Positions 60,646 to 64,000 of a DNA stretch of 64,000 nt are shown here, piece by piece (positions within the stretch are counted from its first letter, which is position 1; the number at the start of each line of letters is the position of its first letter). The notes beneath the pieces are model-generated. The model saw only the letters and a program-made list of their open reading frames with translations, was not told the origin of the DNA and did not search any database. The stretch comes from Roseateles oligotrophus (GTDB taxonomy: Bacteria > Pseudomonadota > Gammaproteobacteria > Burkholderiales > Burkholderiaceae_C), in NCBI RefSeq assembly GCF_014204525.1, contig NZ_JACHLP010000002.1:558001-622000 (forward strand), written 5' to 3'. The position numbers and the translations under genes are program-made.

Positions 60646-60668
60646 GATAATGCGAATAATTCTTATTT
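60646..60668 (+). promoter_or_regulatory. Fur box before the FecI-type sigma gene
   Basis: GATAATGCGAATAATTCTTA (60646-60665) matches the GATAAT-type Fur box with its AATAAT/CTTATT inverted halves. It overlaps a rejected early ATG at 60650, which places it properly ahead of the ATG at 60680. Confidence 0.7.
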
Positions 60669-60679
60669 GCGTAGTACCC

Positions 60680-61198
60680 ATGCCTGTTTCGATTGTGAGC
60701 GAGTCCACGCTAGTCCAGCTGTATCGCCAGCACCATGCCTGGTTGTTGGGCTGGTTGCATCGGCGCCTGAACCAGCCAGAGACCGCCGCCGATCTGGCGC
60801 AGGACACTTTTATGCGTCTGCTGCGGCCGGGCGTCGAGCTGCCGGAGACGCTGCGTGCGCCGCGTGCCTATCTCAGCACCATTGCGCACGGCCTGCTGGT
60901 CAATCATTGGCAGCGCCAGGATCTGGAGGCGGCCTATCTGCAGGCCTTGGCCGTCCAGCCGCCGGCCCTGCACCCCTCGGCCGAGGAGCAGGCCCAGACC
61001 CTGGAGTTGTTGCTGGCCGTGCAGGCCATGCTGGACGGTCTGGCCGAGCGCCCACGCCGGGCGTTTTTGCTGGCCAGGCTGGACGGCCTGGGCTATGCCG
61101 AGATCGCGGCCGAGCTGGGTGTCTCCGAGCGCATGGTCAAGAACTATATGGCGCAAGCCATGCTGCACTGCCTGCGCCTGCGCGGTGATGCGGCATGA
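60680..61198 (+). CDS. ECF sigma factor, FecI-type
   Basis: 172 aa from the ATG at 60680. The region 2 motif (LNQPETAADLAQDTFMRLL) and the region 4 helix-turn-helix (LGYAEIAAELGVSERMVKNYM) are typical of the FecI group. It is released by the FecR-type anti-sigma upon TonB-receptor signalling. It overlaps fecR-type gene by ATGA. Confidence 0.94.
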   Translation: MPVSIVSESTLVQLYRQHHAWLLGWLHRRLNQPETAADLAQDTFMRLLRPGVELPETLRAPRAYLSTIAHGLLVNHWQRQDLEAAYLQALAVQPPALHPSAEEQAQTLELLLAVQAMLDGLAERPRRAFLLARLDGLGYAEIAAELGVSERMVKNYMAQAMLHCLRLRGDAA

Positions 61199-62190
61199 AG
61201 GGCATGAAGGCCGAGCCGCCCCAGGCCCTGCCGCCCGAGGTGCTGGCCCAGGCGGCCGACTGGTTTGCCCGCCTGCAGGACCCGGCCGCCGATGCGGGCG
61301 AGCGCTCGCGCTGGTCGGCCTGGCATGCCAGCTCGCCCCGCCATGCCCAGGCCTGGCGCGAGGTGGAGGCGGTCTGGGGCGGCTTTGACGCCTTGCCTCC
61401 CGCGCTGGCCCAGCAGGCGCTGGAGCAGGCCGCCGGCCGCCTGCGCGCGCGCCGCCAACTGCTCAAACGCGGTGGTGCCGGCCTGCTGGGGGTGATGGGC
61501 GTGGGCGTGCTGGGTTGGCAGGCGCTGGCGCCGCAGGCCGCGCTGCAGACCGCCCATGGCCAGACGGGGCAGTGGACCCTGGCCGATGGCAGCCGGCTCT
61601 GGCTCAACACCGCCAGCCGCGCCGACCTGGCTTTTGGCCCGCAGCAGCGCCAGATCCGCCTGCTGGAGGGCGAGCTGCTCTTGCAGGCCGAGGCCGACCG
61701 CCAACTGCTGCCCCGCCCCCTGCTGCTGGACACCGGCCTGGCCCAGCTGCGCGTGCTCGGCGATGGCCCCAGCCGCTTGGCCTGGCGCGAGCTGGGCCGT
61801 CGCGAGGGCGGCCTGCTGAGCGTTTACCAGGGGCGGGTCGAGTTAGCACCGCATCGGGGCGATGGCCCGCCGCGCCGGGTCGGCGCCGGCCAGAGCCTGC
61901 AGCTGCGGCCCGGTGGCGAATTGGCCGAGGGCCGCGCCCTGGCCCTGCACGAGGCCTGGAGCCGCCGCCTGCTGGTGGCCGAGAACATGCGCCTGGACGA
62001 CTTCCTGGCCGAGCTCTCGCGCTACCGCCGCGGCTGGCTGGACTGCGAGCCCGCCCTGGCCTCGCTGCGCCTGGTCGGCAGCTTCCCGACCCAGGATGTC
62101 GAGCGCACGCTGCAGGCCCTGGCGGAGACCTTGCCCCTGCAAATCAGCCGCCCCTTGCCGGGCTGGACCCGGCTGCGCGCCCGCGCCTGA
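61195..62190 (+). CDS. FecR-type anti-sigma / signal transducer
   Basis: 331 aa. The N-terminal cytoplasmic region (DWFARLQDP, then WSAWHASSPRHAQAWREVEAVW) is the FecR_N anti-sigma domain. A membrane segment (about 96-114) follows, then the periplasmic FecR beta-region and the C-terminal signalling part (LLVAENMRLDDFLAELSRYRRGWLDC). It relays the receptor signal to the FecI-type sigma factor. Confidence 0.93.
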   Translation: MKGMKAEPPQALPPEVLAQAADWFARLQDPAADAGERSRWSAWHASSPRHAQAWREVEAVWGGFDALPPALAQQALEQAAGRLRARRQLLKRGGAGLLGVMGVGVLGWQALAPQAALQTAHGQTGQWTLADGSRLWLNTASRADLAFGPQQRQIRLLEGELLLQAEADRQLLPRPLLLDTGLAQLRVLGDGPSRLAWRELGRREGGLLSVYQGRVELAPHRGDGPPRRVGAGQSLQLRPGGELAEGRALALHEAWSRRLLVAENMRLDDFLAELSRYRRGWLDCEPALASLRLVGSFPTQDVERTLQALAETLPLQISRPLPGWTRLRARA

Positions 62191-62206
62191 AAAATATTTT
62201 TTCAGG
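62186..62206. terminator. Palindromic hairpin overlapping the fecR-type stop codon
   Basis: CCTGAAAAA (62186-62194) and TTTTTCAGG (62198-62206) form a perfect 9-bp stem with loop TAT, extended by GCGC pairs with one bulge. It includes the TGA stop. The U-rich side suits partial termination before the receptor gene. Confidence 0.6.
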
Positions 62207-62354
62207 GCGCTTCCCTTTTTGCCGGCTCGGCTGGCCTGGACCTTGAACGCCAGGCAGAACGAAGCGCAAGCGCCTTCGTCTCCCCCAGCCCTTTGTCCCG
62301 CCCCGAGACCCCAGCCGCCACCTTTTGCGCGGCCGTCTCATCACCTTTTTTGCC

Positions 62355-64000
62355 ATGAAAACCTTTGTCACCGATTCTTCGGCGGGCCGCGCCATGCGCC
62401 CGGCCGCCTTGCGGCGCAATGTGCTGCAAACCAGCCTGCGTCTGGCCTTGGCCAGCCTGCCCTTGCTGGCGGCCGCCGCCTGGGCCCAGCCGGGCGCCCA
62501 GCAGCAGGCCGCCCGCGCCTATGAAATTGCGGCCGGCCCGCTGGCCGAGGCGCTGAGCCGCTTCGGCGCCGCCAGCGGCCTCTTGATCTCGGTGGACGCG
62601 CGCCTGACCGCCCAGCGCCAAAGCCCTGGCCTGCGCGGCAGCTATGGCCCCGACGAGGGCTTGCAGGCCTTGCTGGCCGGCACCGGCCTGGTGGCCCAGC
62701 GCACGCCCCAGGGCGCGCTGGCCCTGGTGCCCGCGCCCCAGGCCGGCAAGGGCGCTTTGCAACTGGCGCCGCTGCGGGTGCAGGGCGCCGCCGGTTCCGC
62801 CGGCCTGGCCCTGCATGCGAGCGAGCAAGAGGCCGCGCTGGCGCCCTACCGCGAGGCGGGCTCCTCGGTGCATATCTCACGCGAGACGCTGGAGCGCTTC
62901 CGTGGCACCTCGCCGGGCGACATGCTCAAGGGCGTGGCCGGCGTGCAGCTGGGCGATGTGCGCAACGGCCACTCGCTGGACGTCAATATCCGCGGCCTGC
63001 AAGGCCAGGGCCGGGTGGCCGTGGTGGTGGATGGCAGCCAGCAATCGCTGGACGTCTACCGCGGCTATGCCGGCCAGCAGCAGCGCAGCTATCTGGACCC
63101 CGACCTGATCGGCAGCGTCACCGTGGAGAAAGGCCCGGGCCTGAGCCTGGACGGGGCCGGCGCCATCGGCGGTGTGGTCAGCATGCAGACCCTGGGGGTG
63201 GGCGATGTGCTGAGCGCCGGCCAGGACAGCGGCTGGCGCCTGCGCGGCGGCCTGGCCAGCAGCAGCGTGCGCGAGCAGCCCGGCTTCAAGGTCTTCAACC
63301 GCAGCCGGCCCGAGGGCGTGCATGCGCCGGCCAGCTACTTTGGCTCGGTCGCCTGGGCCCAGCGCAGCGAGAAGCTGGATCTCGTGGCCGCCTACGTCAA
63401 GCGCCGCCAGGGCAATTACTTCGCCGGCAAGGAGGGCGTGGAGCGCTACACCAGCACCAAGTCGGGATGGCGCGGCCCGATCGTCACGCCCGACAAGGTG
63501 CTGGAGCATTACCGTGCCGGCGAGGAGGTGCTGAACACCCACAGCGCCAGCCAGTCCCTGCTGCTCAAAAGCACCTGGCGCCCCAATACTGACCAGACGC
63601 TGGAGCTGGGCCTGCGCCATCTGGATGCGGAATATGGCGAGGTCATGCCATCGGCCATGGTGCGCACACCGGCCTCCACCCAATGGACGACTTACGTCGA
63701 TCCCGAGAACACCATGCAGCAGTTCGAGCCCGGCCGCATGAAGCTCAGCGCCCTGAGTGCCCAGCACCGTTGGCAGCCGGCCGGCCAGTCGCTGATCGAT
63801 CTGAAGAGCCGGCTCTGGTACACGCGCAGCGACAGCACCATGTTCAACGGCGTGGTGGGCACGAACCCGCTGGGTTCCGACCTGCCCAATAGTGCCGGTG
63901 GCGACCCGCAGGGCGAGGGCTATACCACCGCCCTGCGCTCCAATGTGCGCGGCCAGCGCTGGGGCGCCCAGATCGGCAACAGCTCGCAGTTCTTCTTCGG
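62355..64000 (+). CDS. TonB-dependent transducer receptor (3' partial)
   Basis: At least 548 aa, open to the end of the window. Signal peptide (about 1-44, AAAWAQPG), an STN signalling domain (about 48-125: YEIAAGPLAEALSRFGAASGLLISVDA), then a plug (SPGDMLKGVAGVQLGDVRNGHSLDVNIRG; VVVDGSQQSLDVYRG) and the start of the beta-barrel. STN plus FecIR genes means a transducer-type receptor. The substrate is iron-siderophore or haem; it cannot be narrowed here. Confidence 0.94.
   Translation, partial: MKTFVTDSSAGRAMRPAALRRNVLQTSLRLALASLPLLAAAAWAQPGAQQQAARAYEIAAGPLAEALSRFGAASGLLISVDARLTAQRQSPGLRGSYGPDEGLQALLAGTGLVAQRTPQGALALVPAPQAGKGALQLAPLRVQGAAGSAGLALHASEQEAALAPYREAGSSVHISRETLERFRGTSPGDMLKGVAGVQLGDVRNGHSLDVNIRGLQGQGRVAVVVDGSQQSLDVYRGYAGQQQRSYLDPDLIGSVTVEKGPGLSLDGAGAIGGVVSMQTLGVGDVLSAGQDSGWRLRGGLASSSVREQPGFKVFNRSRPEGVHAPASYFGSVAWAQRSEKLDLVAAYVKRRQGNYFAGKEGVERYTSTKSGWRGPIVTPDKVLEHYRAGEEVLNTHSASQSLLLKSTWRPNTDQTLELGLRHLDAEYGEVMPSAMVRTPASTQWTTYVDPENTMQQFEPGRMKLSALSAQHRWQPAGQSLIDLKSRLWYTRSDSTMFNGVVGTNPLGSDLPNSAGGDPQGEGYTTALRSNVRGQRWGAQIGNSSQFFF

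Overview
The window is GC-rich DNA (roughly two-thirds G+C by eye) from what looks like a member of the Burkholderiales, probably near Roseateles/Paucibacter/Pelomonas. This placement rests on gene content and gene order (birA-SPOR, rsmB-DUF4390-ntrY-like-ntrX-like, folE beside a BLUF gene, FecIR-TonB receptor). It is an inference; no search was run.

Left part (1-18.7 kb): the 3' end of an S8 peptidase with a GlyGly-CTERM tail; a SPOR-like gene and birA; a SET-domain methyltransferase divergent from topB; an orphan PAS histidine kinase; a secreted double M16 protease; an AEC transporter; a row of small enzymes (methyltransferase, two GNATs, one SDR); an AraC/GyrI-like regulator; and proA.

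Centre (18.7-43 kb): the main object, a 21-gene minus-strand operon of about 22.9 kb that encodes a phage-tail-like contractile injection system of the extracellular (eCIS/Afp/PVC) type. From promoter to end it reads: small wHTH-like protein, sheath, tube, T4-baseplate-chaperone-like protein, proline-rich protein, DUF4255 cap protein, AAA+ ATPase, small protein, candidate cargo, small Afp6-like protein, CIS-tube adaptor, LysM/gpX-like protein, gpD-like spike, gpV-like spike, PAAR-like tip, gp25, two J-like wedge proteins, gpI-like protein, giant beta-helix protein and a LysM-like coiled-coil protein. Most junctions are ATGA stop-start overlaps. There are no capsid, portal, terminase or integrase genes and no T6SS membrane-complex genes. 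I see no tape-measure gene. Upstream of the first gene is a near-consensus sigma-54 promoter (41629-41644, minus), and a divergent gene encodes a sigma-54 activator with no sensory domain (41999-42985). Palindromes between them are candidate activator sites. I infer that the injection system is switched on by this dedicated activator.

Right part (43-64 kb): a DUF4139 protein; queC-lemA; a BLUF photoreceptor beside folE; rsmB-DUF4390-NtrY-like kinase-NtrX-like regulator; tRNA-Phe, tRNA-Gly and tRNA-Thr with a strong terminator; a DTW-domain tRNA-modification gene; an IS5-type MITE with a TTAG target duplication; an RlmI-like methyltransferase; a secreted nuclease; a secreted PepF-like M3 peptidase; a soluble TPR histidine kinase; a glyoxalase; an alpha/beta hydrolase that seems internally deleted; and a Fur-box-led FecI-FecR-TonB receptor iron-uptake system that runs off the end of the window.
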